Assembly (NCBI RefSeq): GCF_039851975.1
Contig: NZ_CP156660.1
Location: forward strand, 3,043,035-3,107,034
Reading direction: 5' to 3'
Length of the DNA stretch: 64,000 bases
Origin: Desulfoscipio sp. XC116
Lineage (GTDB): Bacteria > Bacillota > Desulfotomaculia > Desulfotomaculales > Desulfallaceae
Shown here: in pieces, positions 16,727 through 25,260 of the stretch
Layout: each line of letters begins with the position of its first letter
How positions within the stretch are numbered: the stretch's first letter is position 1
Notes under the pieces: model-generated
What the model saw: the letters and a program-made list of their open reading frames with translations, nothing else
The model's database searches: none
Told to the model about the DNA's origin: nothing
Translations under genes and position numbers: made by a program

Positions 16727-17512
16727 ATGAAGAAAAAGTACATATTTTTAGGCCTTTTATTAATTGCCTTTGCCCTTACCGGATGCAACAATAATAAGGA
16801 GCAGTCCCAGTCAGAGGTAGAAACGGTCAAACTGACCATATCCGCCGCAGCCAGCATTCAGGATGCGGCGACAGAGCTAAAAGATATTTATCAGAAACAG
16901 CATTCCGAAGTGGAAATAACATATACTTTTGCCGCTTCCGGTCCCCTGCAAAGACAGATTGAGGAAGGGGCTCCCGTCGACTTGTTTATCTCCGCCGGTA
17001 AAAAACAAATGGATGCCCTGGAGGATAAGGGGCTGATTATAGACAGCTCCAGAGTAAACCTGCTGAGCAACGAATTGGTATTGATAGCCGGTCAGGATAG
17101 CAAGCTTACAGGATTTGACGGTTTAACCGACGCCGCTGTAAAACAAATCAGCATTGGCACGCCTGAGACCGTGCCTGCGGGAAGCTACGCCGAGGAAGCA
17201 CTGACCAGCCTGGGACTATGGGAGCAGATACAGTCCAAACTGGTTCCGGCCCAAAACGTGCGTCAGGTATTGCAATACGTTGAAACCGGCAACGTGGATG
17301 CCGGGCTGGTGTACCGGTCGGATACTATTACCGGCAAGAACATTAAAGTAGTTGCAGCCGCCCCGGCTGATTCGCACAAGCCCATTGAGTATCCCATGGC
17401 CGTTGTTAAAAGCACCAAGCATCAGAAGGAAACCGAGGAATTTGCCGCTTTCTTGCAAAGCGCCGCGGCAAAGGACGTGTTTCAAAAATACGGTTTTATA
17501 ACCTCAAAGTAG
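16727..17512 (+). CDS. modA: Molybdate ABC transporter substrate-binding lipoprotein
   Basis: ModA captures molybdate (or tungstate) outside the membrane. The 261-residue protein has a signal peptide with lipobox ALTGC, then LTISAAASIQDAATELKDIY, the oxyanion-binding FAASGPLQRQIEEGAPVDLFISAGKKQMD, and ISIGTPETVPAGSYAEEAL, all classical ModA features. Ribosome site GGAAGGAG precedes the ATG. It is followed by modB after 22 bp and modC after a further 14 bp in one operon. Molybdate against tungstate preference is not decidable by eye. Confidence 0.94.
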   Translation: MKKKYIFLGLLLIAFALTGCNNNKEQSQSEVETVKLTISAAASIQDAATELKDIYQKQHSEVEITYTFAASGPLQRQIEEGAPVDLFISAGKKQMDALEDKGLIIDSSRVNLLSNELVLIAGQDSKLTGFDGLTDAAVKQISIGTPETVPAGSYAEEALTSLGLWEQIQSKLVPAQNVRQVLQYVETGNVDAGLVYRSDTITGKNIKVVAAAPADSHKPIEYPMAVVKSTKHQKETEEFAAFLQSAAAKDVFQKYGFITSK

Positions 17513-17534
17513 TTTTTAATATGGAGTTATAGCT

Positions 17535-18206
17535 ATGTATTTTCAAATCGATGACTGGTTCCCGGTGTTTCTTTCTTGCCGGGTAGCGTTAATTGCACTG
17601 GCGGTTGTTGCCTGTTTCGGATTACCGGTGGCCAGATTGCTGGCCCGCCGGGAATTTCCCGGCAAGGACGTGCTGGAGGCGGCTATAACACTGCCTTTGG
17701 TGCTGCCGCCTTCGGTTATCGGCTACGGCCTGCTGGTGATAATAGGCAAAAACGGCCCGCTGGGTAAAGTCCTGGCGGAAATGGGAGCATCAATAATATT
17801 TACCTGGTGGTCGGCTGTGCTGGCTTCCACTGTGGTAGCCTTCCCTTTGATGTATCAGAGTGCCAAGGCGGCCTTTAAAAGCGTGGACATTAATTATGAG
17901 AAAGCCGCTCGCACCTTGGGCGCCGGCGAGATAAGAATTTTTTTCACCATCACTATGCCTCTGGCCTGGCCGGGCATCATAGCCGGGCTGGTACTTTCCT
18001 TTGCCAGAGCGCTGGGTGAATTCGGCGCTACTTTAATGGTGGCGGGAAATATACCCGGACAAACGCAGACTGTCCCTCTGGCCATTTACCTTGCGGTGGA
18101 CGCGGGAGATAATGTTACCGCCAGGACTCTGGTGGCTATCATCACGGTATTCAGCTTCCTGGTTATTTTCTGGGTGAACAGATGGTCTAAGCGTCAAAAT
18201 CATTAA
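17535..18206 (+). CDS. modB: Molybdate ABC transporter permease
   Basis: A 223-residue permease with five to six membrane segments, of the ModB/CysT type. The cytoplasmic EAA loop that contacts ModC is seen as YEKAARTLGAGEIRIFFTITMPLAWPGI, and the C-terminal ALGEFGATLMVAGNIPGQTQT followed by VPLAIY is diagnostic for ModB. Start ATG 17535 follows GGAGTTATAGCT. It lies between modA and modC. Confidence 0.94.
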   Translation: MYFQIDDWFPVFLSCRVALIALAVVACFGLPVARLLARREFPGKDVLEAAITLPLVLPPSVIGYGLLVIIGKNGPLGKVLAEMGASIIFTWWSAVLASTVVAFPLMYQSAKAAFKSVDINYEKAARTLGAGEIRIFFTITMPLAWPGIIAGLVLSFARALGEFGATLMVAGNIPGQTQTVPLAIYLAVDAGDNVTARTLVAIITVFSFLVIFWVNRWSKRQNH

Positions 18207-18220
18207 ACAGCGGTGATATT

Positions 18221-18871
18221 ATGTTGAAAGCATGTTTTACCAAAAAACTATGGCATTTTACCCTGGATGTAAAGATTAACCTCGGTCATGAAATACTGGT
18301 GCTCTGGGGCCATTCGGGAGCAGGCAAGACCACTGTTCTGCATTGCTTGGCCGGCCTGTCCAGCCCCACCGGTGGATTCATCAAACTGGGCGACACTGTT
18401 CTTTACTCTTTGGATGAAAAAATTAACGTAAGTACACGGTTCAGACGAGTGGGCTATCTGTTTCAGGACTATGCCCTTTTCCCCCACCTGACAGTGCGGC
18501 AAAATGTACTGTACGGACTGAAATGTCAAAAGAATAATAATGGCAATCTGTCGGACCCCATGGAATTGCTGGAGTCATTCGGTGTGGGCCACCTGGTTGA
18601 CCGCTTTCCACGCCAGCTCTCCGGCGGGGAAAAACAACGGGTGGCCCTGGCCAGGGCGCTGGCGGTGCAACCGGAATTGCTGCTGCTGGATGAGCCTTTC
18701 AGCGCACTGGATAAAAATATAAAGGAAAGCTTGCGGCAAGAGATAAAAAAATTGCACCGGCAGTGGCAAATACCCTTTGTGCTGGTTACCCACGACGAAG
18801 AGGACGCCAGATTCCTGGGCGATAGAATAATATCCCTGGAAAAAGGCCGCATTATGGATACAGCCACTTGA
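18221..18871 (+). CDS. modC: Molybdate ABC transporter ATPase, short form without TOBE domain
   Basis: ATPase of the molybdate importer: Walker A GHSGAGKTT, Q-loop LFQDYALFPHL, signature LSGGEKQR, Walker B LLLLDEPFSALD, H-loop VLVTHDEED. At 216 residues it ends shortly after the H-loop region, so it lacks the C-terminal TOBE/MOP domain of about 130 residues that binds molybdate in long ModC. Short forms are known. The stop at 18871 is only 16 bp from the end of the convergent CoA-disulfide reductase gene, with no terminator visible. Confidence 0.93.
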   Translation: MLKACFTKKLWHFTLDVKINLGHEILVLWGHSGAGKTTVLHCLAGLSSPTGGFIKLGDTVLYSLDEKINVSTRFRRVGYLFQDYALFPHLTVRQNVLYGLKCQKNNNGNLSDPMELLESFGVGHLVDRFPRQLSGGEKQRVALARALAVQPELLLLDEPFSALDKNIKESLRQEIKKLHRQWQIPFVLVTHDEEDARFLGDRIISLEKGRIMDTAT

Positions 18872-18887
18872 CACGACAGCAGTTGGT

Positions 18888-20585
18888 TCACTGATGCTTC
18901 TCCTGCCTGGTCATTTGTTCATTCATATTCACAGCCTCGCCGTACTGATAACGCAGCGCCTGATAAATATCGTAGCCGCCGCTTATATTTACGGCGTCAA
19001 ACCCGTTTTGCAGCAGTATGCGATAAGCGATATAGCCCCTTAAACCGATCTTGCAGTAAATAATTATTTTCTTGTCCCGGGGTAATTCATTTAACCTTTC
19101 ACGCAGACTGTCCACCGGTATATGCACCGAGCTTTCCACATACCCTTCTTGGCGTTCTTCGTCCGTTCGCACGTCCAATAAGATATAACCGCCCGCGGCC
19201 AGGCTGTCCAGGTCTTCCCAGTGCATTACCCGCACATCGCCCTTTAAAATATTTGCTGCCGTAAAACCTGCCATGTTTACCGGGTCCTTGGCAGAAGAAT
19301 ACGGCGGGGCGTAAGCCAGTTCCAACTCTTCCAGGTTATAAACGGTAAGCCCCATTCTTATCGCCATGGCCAGTACGTCAATACGTTTGTCCACTCCGTC
19401 CCTGCCCACTATCTGAGCTCCGAATAGAGTGCCGTCTTCGGGGGAAAAAACTATCTTGACAATCATCGGTATAGCTCCGGGATAATAAGTCGCGTGAGAG
19501 GGCGATATGGTATATGATTTGACGTAGGGAATCCCCTTTAATTGCAGCGTTTTTTCGTTGTTCCCCGTAGCCGCAGCCGTATGGTCGAACACTTTGACGA
19601 TGGATGTGCCCTGGGAACCTTTAAATTCAACTTTCCGGCCGGCGATATTATCCGCCACTATTCTGGCCTGCTTATTGGCGGGCCCGGCCAAGGGCATCAG
19701 AGCAGACTGACCGTTAATGATATCCTTTACCTCAATGGCGTCCCCCAGGGCGTATATATACGGGTCCGAGGTGCGCAGGCAATCATCAACCCTAATGCCA
19801 CCCCGCCCGCCAATGGCCAGGCCCGCATCCCGCGCCAGCTCGTTTTCCGGCTTGACCCCCACGGCCAGAAGCACTATATCGGCCTCTACTTTCCTGCCGC
19901 TGCTTAATACAACCTCAATATGCCCCTGCCCGTCAAGGCTCCTGACTTCATTATTCAAAATAATCTCTATACCTTTATCCATCAGGGCTTTTTCCACCAC
20001 CCTGGCCATCTCCACATCCAGGGGGCCCATAATCTGCTCCGCCGCTTCCACTATGGTAACATCCGAACCCAGGTGCTTTAAATTCTCGGCCATTTCTATG
20101 CCAATGTAACCCCCGCCAATTACCGCCGCCCGGCGGGGCTTGTTCTTCGTCACCAGCGCTTTAAGCCGATCCACGTCGGCCATGTTCCTTAAGGTATAAA
20201 TCCCTTCCCGGTCTATACCGGGTATGGGGAGAATAATCGGCGATGCCCCCGGTGAAAGAACCAGATAGTCATAGTTCTCCCGGTAAGTCTGGCCGCCGGA
20301 AGCCACCTCCACCTCCCGCTTGTTCCGGTGTATGGCAATTACCTCACTGCGAACACGAATATCTATATTAAACCGTTTTTCCATCGCCTCTTTGGTCTGC
20401 ACCAACAGCTTGTCTCTTTCGTTGATCAGGCCGCTGATGTAATAGGGCAGGCCGCAATTAGCAAAGGATATATAGTCTCCCCGCTCAAACATAATAATCT
20501 CGGCCGTTTCATCCAGCCTGCGCAGCCTTGCGGCGGTGCCCGCCCCACCGGCCACACCGCCTACTATCAGCACTTTTTTGGACAT
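18888..20585 (-). CDS. CoA-disulfide/persulfide reductase with C-terminal rhodanese domain
   Basis: A 565-residue flavoprotein of the CoADR-RHD type (NADH-dependent persulfide reductase). The FAD site VLIVGGVAGGAGTAARLRR is followed by the redox Cys at residue 44 (SFANCGLPYYIS), an NAD-binding AAVIGGGYIGIEMAENL, the dimerisation domain (about 335-450) and a rhodanese domain whose active Cys is residue 511 (IIIYCKIGLRG). Such enzymes reduce CoA-S-SH or polysulfide, a sulfur-metabolism or oxidative-stress function in anaerobes. The ATG at 20585 follows GAGGGGGATAAATTG. Single gene, convergent with modC. Confidence 0.92.
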   Translation of the reverse strand: MSKKVLIVGGVAGGAGTAARLRRLDETAEIIMFERGDYISFANCGLPYYISGLINERDKLLVQTKEAMEKRFNIDIRVRSEVIAIHRNKREVEVASGGQTYRENYDYLVLSPGASPIILPIPGIDREGIYTLRNMADVDRLKALVTKNKPRRAAVIGGGYIGIEMAENLKHLGSDVTIVEAAEQIMGPLDVEMARVVEKALMDKGIEIILNNEVRSLDGQGHIEVVLSSGRKVEADIVLLAVGVKPENELARDAGLAIGGRGGIRVDDCLRTSDPYIYALGDAIEVKDIINGQSALMPLAGPANKQARIVADNIAGRKVEFKGSQGTSIVKVFDHTAAATGNNEKTLQLKGIPYVKSYTISPSHATYYPGAIPMIVKIVFSPEDGTLFGAQIVGRDGVDKRIDVLAMAIRMGLTVYNLEELELAYAPPYSSAKDPVNMAGFTAANILKGDVRVMHWEDLDSLAAGGYILLDVRTDEERQEGYVESSVHIPVDSLRERLNELPRDKKIIIYCKIGLRGYIAYRILLQNGFDAVNISGGYDIYQALRYQYGEAVNMNEQMTRQEKHQ

Positions 20586-20734
20586 CAATTTATCCCCCTC
20601 GGATTATGTTAAATTGTCGGTTATTTTCCCCACACCCGTATTATTTTACTCCAAGGGCTTCTTTAAATTCGCAATTTTCCACGCTTATGACTGTGGCAAA
20701 ACATAATAACATATTTAAAAACTGTTTATCTTTT

Positions 20735-20788
20735 TTTATGAAATTTTTATAAACCCTTTATATCCTGTTTAAATCCTTGTCTTATAAT
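20735..20788 (+). promoter_or_regulatory. Three 11-bp phased TTTATR boxes plus -10 element
   Basis: TTTATG (20735), TTTATA (20746) and TTTATA (20757) are spaced exactly 11 bp apart, the pattern expected for tandem OmpR/PhoB-type dimers. A TATAAT follows at 20783-20788 with no good -35, as in activator-dependent promoters. It precedes the His-rich gene and may be the target of the response regulator encoded at 23214 (inference). Confidence 0.5.
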
Positions 20789-20819
20789 GACCTCATTAAA
20801 AAGCAAGGAGGTCGTATCA

Positions 20820-21527
20820 ATGCATAAAGTAAAGCTTCTGTATGACATCATTATGACCATGAAAGACAAAGAGTCTGTTAAAGGAAATCTCAAAGTGCAA
20901 GGCAGCAAGGACCAAATGAAGATATTTGATTTGAACAATGACTTTGAAAAAAGTATGGCGGAAGGGCGAATAATGGCCAAGATTTCCCTGGAGACCGATT
21001 GTGCCGGAAAAAAAGTAAAGCATGAAAGCAACACCGAATTTGACATGACAGGCTTTAGCGGCTGCAAAAGGCAAGATCTAATGCATCGAGATATTTTTCA
21101 CCACCGGCACGACCGCCACTCTCAACATGACCATCATAATGGCATGAACTGTGGCGGAATAAAGAGCAAGCTTAGCAAGCTGGCGTTTATGCTTAGCATG
21201 TTAGACAGTATGAAAGTGGAAGCACAGGAAGACAAAAGCACTCTTATAGCGCTGGATCTTGATGATATCCCCGAGGATATGAAAACCCTTCTCCAGGAAA
21301 AATTACAGCAGCATAGGATGCACCATAATCATTGCTCCCATGGAACGTTCAAAGAATTTTCCGGTATGGAGATCGGGAATACCAGACTGACAATACGTAT
21401 TAATAAGAAAAATGAAGTGGAAAATGTTCTGTTGAACGCAGAGGGTAAATCAAAAGATGAATCCGGCGCGCCGCATCCCTTAAGTCTACAGATCGAACTG
21501 AGTCTTACCGGGGTAACGGATTTATGA
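20820..21527 (+). CDS. Histidine-rich protein, unknown function
   Basis: A 235-residue protein that I do not recognise. The N-terminal 75 residues look like a beta-rich domain (HKVKLLYDIIMTMKDKESVKGNL...). The middle has a dense His cluster, about residues 86-110 (HRDIFHHRHDRHSQHDHHNG), and a second one near residue 165 (HRMHHNHCSHG). The C-terminus resembles the start (IRINKKNEVENVLLNAEGKS). There is no signal peptide. AAGGAGG precedes the ATG at 20820. The His clusters suggest nickel, zinc or cobalt binding. Its stop overlaps the start of the next gene (ATGA), so the two are coupled. Confidence 0.75.
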   Translation: MHKVKLLYDIIMTMKDKESVKGNLKVQGSKDQMKIFDLNNDFEKSMAEGRIMAKISLETDCAGKKVKHESNTEFDMTGFSGCKRQDLMHRDIFHHRHDRHSQHDHHNGMNCGGIKSKLSKLAFMLSMLDSMKVEAQEDKSTLIALDLDDIPEDMKTLLQEKLQQHRMHHNHCSHGTFKEFSGMEIGNTRLTIRINKKNEVENVLLNAEGKSKDESGAPHPLSLQIELSLTGVTDL

Positions 21528-21802
21528 GAAGACATGGCCATTCTTCTCACTCCATGCGTTTTGATGGCCACAGGCACAACTCTACCGACTATATAGCTAT
21601 TAACACCAGATTATGTAAAGCTTGCTGGAAATGTGTGTCAATCTGTCCCGGAAAAGTGCTCGGAAAAGTGGGTTTCTTCTTTCATAAACATGTCCGCATT
21701 GTGAACTCGGAAAATTGTACCGGTTGCGGAGCCTGCGCAAAAACATGCCCGGAAGGAGCCATCATGCTTTTGAAACAAGCGCCCCAATTTCGCCCGAAGT
21801 AA
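21524..21802 (+). CDS. 4Fe-4S ferredoxin-like protein with His-rich N-terminus
   Basis: A 92-residue protein with two 4Fe-4S cluster motifs, CKACWKCVSICPGK and CTGCGACAKTCPEG, giving a dicluster ferredoxin. The first 22 residues are His-rich (MRRHGHSSHSMRFDGHRH), which is unusual for a ferredoxin and matches the His-rich neighbours. It is translationally coupled to the preceding gene through ATGA. It may donate electrons to, or store metal with, its partner; no direct evidence exists. Confidence 0.85.
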   Translation: MRRHGHSSHSMRFDGHRHNSTDYIAINTRLCKACWKCVSICPGKVLGKVGFFFHKHVRIVNSENCTGCGACAKTCPEGAIMLLKQAPQFRPK

Positions 21803-21877
21803 ACCGGCATTTCACTCGACATAAAGCACCGGAGCCAGGCAGCGGCTAAAACGCCGAGGTACTGTCAACAACAGCTT

Positions 21878-21909
21878 AAACCGGTCAAGTACCGGTTTTT
21901 CTTTCTTTT
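21878..21909 (+). terminator. Intrinsic terminator after the His-rich ferredoxin
   Basis: AAACCGGT and ACCGGTTT with a 5-nt loop, followed by TTCTTTCTTTT. It separates the His-rich pair from the sensor kinase genes, so these may form two transcripts. Confidence 0.75.
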
Positions 21910-21976
21910 GCAGAGCCGGGAGCGAGATTGAAAAAGAGATTATATTTTGCGCGGTTACCGCATGGTTGAGGTTATA

Positions 21977-23194
21977 ATGATTAAAGGTTGCAAAACAGTG
22001 CGGCAGGTGATGGATGTGGCTAAAAAAGATGAAATGAGAAAGTTCTTTCAGGAATTTAAGCATTACCACGGAAAGCATAAACATTACGGAAGGCATGAAG
22101 ATTGCGAGCACTTTTTTGAAAATTTCAGGCAGCACCGAATGTATCATCGGGACTTCCACCAGATGCACAGATCAGTGCACTACTTTCGCCCCTTTGCATT
22201 GCTATTCAACTTTTTAATCCTATTTTTGCTGTTTAAGCTGACAGGCATAAAGGCCATCGTCATCTTTATCGCAGCGCTGCTTATTGCCAAAGAAATAGTA
22301 CAGGTATTATTCTTCCTGCGCCTGGAAAAAAGAGTCTTCCAGCCCATCGAAGCGCTGAAAAGCGGCGTCGATGAAATCGCCAAAGGCAATTATAACGTAA
22401 ATATAAAGTGCGAGATGCGTAACGAAATCGGTATGCTGGTTGTTGCTTTTAATGAAATGGCCCGGAAATTGGAGGAAGGCGAAAGAATAAAGACTGAATA
22501 TGAGGACAACAGAAAAGCCCTCATCGCCAACATCTCCCACGACCTGAAGACACCCATCACCTCCATCCAGGGGTATATCGAAGCCATCCTGGACGAAGAC
22601 GGCATTCCGCAAGAAAACAAAAAAAGATATTTACAAATCATCCACCATAATATCGTTTATATGAACGAACTGATAGATGATCTTTTCCTGTTTGCCAAGC
22701 TGGATATGCAAAAGCTGCATTTTCAGTTTGAGAAGGTACCAATACGGGCTTTCATGAGTGATCTGACGGAAGAAATCGGTCTTGAGCTCGAAGAAAGACG
22801 GGTGCAGTTTCTCTACACCGATAAAATGGAACAGGATTTAACGGTTCGCTTGGATGGAAAAAGAATGCATCAGGCACTGATGAACATCGTGGGCAATGCT
22901 CTGAAATACGGACCGGAGGAGGGATTGGTCATAAAAGCCGAGCTATCGAAGCAGGGTGATTTTGCCTGCTTTAAACTCAGCGATAACGGACCGGGAATCC
23001 CCGCGGACAAACTCCCTAAGATCTTCGACAGATTCTACCGCATCGATAAAGAGCGCACCAAGGAACTGATGAGCACCGGACTGGGGCTGGCCATCGCCAG
23101 GGAACTGGTGGAAGCCCACGGGGGAAGCATTGCGGCTTCCAGCGAGGAAGGCAAAGGCACGTGTTTTACAATAACACTGCCGTTTACCGAATGA
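21977..23194 (+). CDS. Sensor histidine kinase with His-rich sensory region
   Basis: A membrane sensor kinase of about 405 residues. The cytoplasmic N-terminal region, about residues 28-70, is crowded with His, Cys and acidic residues (HYHGKHKHYGRHEDCEH, HRMYHRDFHQMHRSVHYF). Two adjacent membrane helices follow (about 73-120), then HAMP (QPIEALKSGVDEIAKGNY), HisKA with phospho-acceptor in NISHDLKTPITS, N-box MNIVGNALKYG, G1 DNGPGIP and G2 GLGLAI. ATG 21977 follows GAGG; ATG 21962 is possible. With almost no extracytoplasmic loop, it may sense intracellular or intramembrane metal. Paired with the next gene. Confidence 0.9.
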   Translation: MIKGCKTVRQVMDVAKKDEMRKFFQEFKHYHGKHKHYGRHEDCEHFFENFRQHRMYHRDFHQMHRSVHYFRPFALLFNFLILFLLFKLTGIKAIVIFIAALLIAKEIVQVLFFLRLEKRVFQPIEALKSGVDEIAKGNYNVNIKCEMRNEIGMLVVAFNEMARKLEEGERIKTEYEDNRKALIANISHDLKTPITSIQGYIEAILDEDGIPQENKKRYLQIIHHNIVYMNELIDDLFLFAKLDMQKLHFQFEKVPIRAFMSDLTEEIGLELEERRVQFLYTDKMEQDLTVRLDGKRMHQALMNIVGNALKYGPEEGLVIKAELSKQGDFACFKLSDNGPGIPADKLPKIFDRFYRIDKERTKELMSTGLGLAIARELVEAHGGSIAASSEEGKGTCFTITLPFTE

Positions 23195-23213
23195 ATTGGG
23201 AAGGGGCTTATAT

Positions 23214-23900
23214 ATGAAACGCATCTTGATCATCGAAGACGATCTTCATATTGCCGAACTGGAGAGGGACTACCTTCAATTGAACGGGTTTAAGGCCGAC
23301 ATCGTCCAGGATGGAGTCCAGGGACTTCAGAAAGCCCTTGCGGGCAATTATGACGTTATTATTGTGGATTTGATGCTGCCCGGTAAGGACGGTTATGAAA
23401 TCATCAAAGAAATCAGGAAAAGGTTGGATGTCTCGGTAATGGTGGTTTCGGCCAAGGACGAGGATGTTAATAAAATCAGGGGGCTGGAATATGGAGCCGA
23501 CGACTACTTAACCAAGCCGTTCAGCCCCGGAGAACTGGTGGCCAGAATCAAGTCCCATATCAGAAGATATGAGCGGCTCAAGGGCAGCCTGATCCCCTCC
23601 GAAGCGATCATCCATAGAGGTTTGGAAATTAACACGGCATCCCACAAGGTGTACGTCAACGGCCATGAGGTGCAGATGACCGCTAGAGAGTACGAGCTGT
23701 TGGTGTTTCTTGCCTCCAACCCCGGGGTTGTTTTTTCAAAAGAACATATTCTCACCAGCATATGGGGAGACGATTACTACGGAGATACGGCAACCGTGGC
23801 CGTGCATATACAAAAAATAAGGAGAAAGATAGAAAGAGACTCGTCCAACCCTGAATTTATCGAGACGCTATGGGGAACGGGGTACCGGTTTAATAAGTAG
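23214..23900 (+). CDS. OmpR/PhoB-family response regulator
   Basis: A 228-residue regulator. The receiver has acidic pocket IIEDD, phospho-acceptor Asp in VIIVDLMLPGKDG, the conserved VVSAKDED and KPF (LTKPFSPGEL). The C-terminal winged helix is intact (MTAREYELLVFLASNPGVVFSKEHIL, then VAVHIQKIRRKIE and WGTGYRF). The start at 23214 has AAGGGG upstream. It lies 19 bp after the kinase and forms its partner. Likely targets are the 11-bp phased repeats in front of the His-rich gene. Confidence 0.94.
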   Translation: MKRILIIEDDLHIAELERDYLQLNGFKADIVQDGVQGLQKALAGNYDVIIVDLMLPGKDGYEIIKEIRKRLDVSVMVVSAKDEDVNKIRGLEYGADDYLTKPFSPGELVARIKSHIRRYERLKGSLIPSEAIIHRGLEINTASHKVYVNGHEVQMTAREYELLVFLASNPGVVFSKEHILTSIWGDDYYGDTATVAVHIQKIRRKIERDSSNPEFIETLWGTGYRFNK

Positions 23901-23981
23901 GACCCTTATAAGCAGGGCCGTTTGCTTGTTCGGTACCGCTGCTTTCCCCTGCCTGGTCACAACCTGTCCCCTTGTCCCTGT

Positions 23982-24461
23982 TTAGCAACTCACTTCCTTT
24001 ACCGACCTTTTTAGATTTTCTCGTTCCAGCCAGGCCGTTCGGCTAATCAAGAAGGTAAGCAAAACAGCTGCCATAAATCGTCCCAGCAAGATTATCAGAC
24101 CATCGGCGCCTACGGCCATAAATAACGCGGTATCCTCCACTACAGCATGACAAATGGAAAGAAATACATTAATCAGGAAAAGATCCTTCCAGTTCAAACG
24201 ACCGCTGCGGGCTTCTTCAATAAGCACACCCGCCCCGTAAGCAATACCAAAAATAATACCCACCAGAAGTGGGAATGCCGCTTTAGGAGAAAAACCAAAA
24301 ATTTTTAACGGCGAGGCCATCCAATTAGCCATCCGATCCAATATTTGCATATCTTTGGCTAACTCCAACATAACCATAATCGGAATAACTATTGAAACCA
24401 TAATACGTACATTATTCCCAATACCAGTTGCAGCCTCGTAGGCAAAAGCCATCCAATCCAA
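23982..24461 (-). CDS. Nucleoside-recognition (Gate) domain membrane protein, second of pair
   Basis: An integral membrane protein of about 159 residues with four to five hydrophobic segments and the Gate-domain pattern (VRIMVSIVIPIMVMLELAKD, then KIFGFSPKAAFPLLVGIIFGIAYGAGVLIEEA). Gate proteins occur in SpmA/SpmB and in transport-like pairs. The start is uncertain: TTG 24461 has AGAGGG at good spacing, while the frame extends to a TTG at 24482 that overlaps the preceding gene. It is the downstream member of a two-gene pair and probably forms a heterodimer. Substrate unknown. Confidence 0.75.
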   Translation of the reverse strand: MDWMAFAYEAATGIGNNVRIMVSIVIPIMVMLELAKDMQILDRMANWMASPLKIFGFSPKAAFPLLVGIIFGIAYGAGVLIEEARSGRLNWKDLFLINVFLSICHAVVEDTALFMAVGADGLIILLGRFMAAVLLTFLISRTAWLERENLKRSVKEVSC

Positions 24462-24475
24462 ATATACACCCTCTT

Positions 24476-24895
24476 TTACCAAAACATATTAATTGTCAGA
24501 CCAGCTAATATACCCATAATTAAGCGCAATGCGGTCATCAGCAAACCGCTTATACCCGTCTTATGACTTACAGCAGATTCCACCGGCAGGTTATGCGATA
24601 AAAGCAATATAGCCGCAATAATGGTAACTTCTCTTCCGGTTAGCTCCAGGGAAGATATAGCGCCTATAGCTGCATAGATATTGATTAATTTACCCAGCAC
24701 CAGAACCAGTGAAGCTTCACCCGGTAAACCGAAAAAATGCATCACTGGCGCAAAAAGACCCGCAATCCAATCCATAATCGGGGTGTATTTTAAAAAAGTT
24801 ACAACCACATATACCGGTACTATTACACGAACCAAATCCCATATCGTTGAGAAACCTTTATATAAGCCCCTCTTCCATGTAGCTAAAGTAACCAT
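24476..24895 (-). CDS. Nucleoside-recognition (Gate) domain membrane protein, first of pair
   Basis: A 139-residue membrane protein related to the downstream gene. It has WDLVRVIVPVYVVVTFLKYT, the characteristic FGLPGEASLVLVLGKLINIYAAIGA and the later LLSHNLPVESAVSHKTG. It could form half of a two-component membrane complex like SpmA/SpmB. Its ATG overlaps the stop of a 21-codon ORF (TAATG) that has the strong ribosome site, so translation is probably coupled. Confidence 0.78.
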   Translation of the reverse strand: MVTLATWKRGLYKGFSTIWDLVRVIVPVYVVVTFLKYTPIMDWIAGLFAPVMHFFGLPGEASLVLVLGKLINIYAAIGAISSLELTGREVTIIAAILLLSHNLPVESAVSHKTGISGLLMTALRLIMGILAGLTINMFW

Positions 24896-24960
24896 TAATG
24901 GCTCTCCCTTAAAATTATGACTGCTGTGGCGATTTGTATTGCATCTGAGATAGTAATCAT
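24895..24960 (-). CDS. Tiny ORF coupled to the Gate-domain genes
   Basis: ATG at 24960 has GGTGAGGCGG upstream and encodes 21 residues (MITISDAIQIATAVIILRES plus His) with a hydrophobic centre. Its TAA shares bases with the ATG of the next gene (TAATG). It could be a small membrane peptide or just a translational primer for the Gate genes. No homologue is recognised. Confidence 0.4.
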   Translation of the reverse strand: MITISDAIQIATAVIILRESH

Positions 24961-25260
24961 TTCCGCCTCACCCCCCCTTCGAGTTATGATACCCCCGGTA
25001 GGTGAGACCCGTATACCAATACTGCAAGTATATATTACTACAAATTGCCGCCTGTTTCGGCAATTTTTTTCTACAAATATCTGGATAATGGGAGTTATCA
25101 AATATACGTAATAGTATATATTATAGCTGCATCAAATTCCATCAGAATCTGATTCCCGTCCGGTTGGTTTAATTCTAATTGCTTCATTAAGATTTGATTG
25201 ATCCGAAATAACCGGTAAAGTTGTTTCATTTCAGAAGTGTTAATGCTATAATACTGTTAA
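24961..25260. other. Divergent spacer upstream of the Gate genes and padR
   Basis: About 300 bp of AT-rich DNA without a gene beyond the tiny ORF. It holds a hairpin-plus-T-run terminator at 25042-25070 on the plus strand and a TATAAT at about 25247 with a weak -35 in front of padR. Confidence 0.4.
25042..25070 (+). terminator. Orphan intrinsic terminator
   Basis: AAATTGCCG and CGGCAATTT with a 7-nt loop, followed by a run of Ts. No plus-strand gene ends upstream, so it might close a small RNA or be left from a lost gene. Confidence 0.6.

Noticed and set aside
23901-23981. Terminator between the response regulator and the Gate genes
   Set aside because: The gap is GC-rich but contains no stem followed by a T run on either strand.
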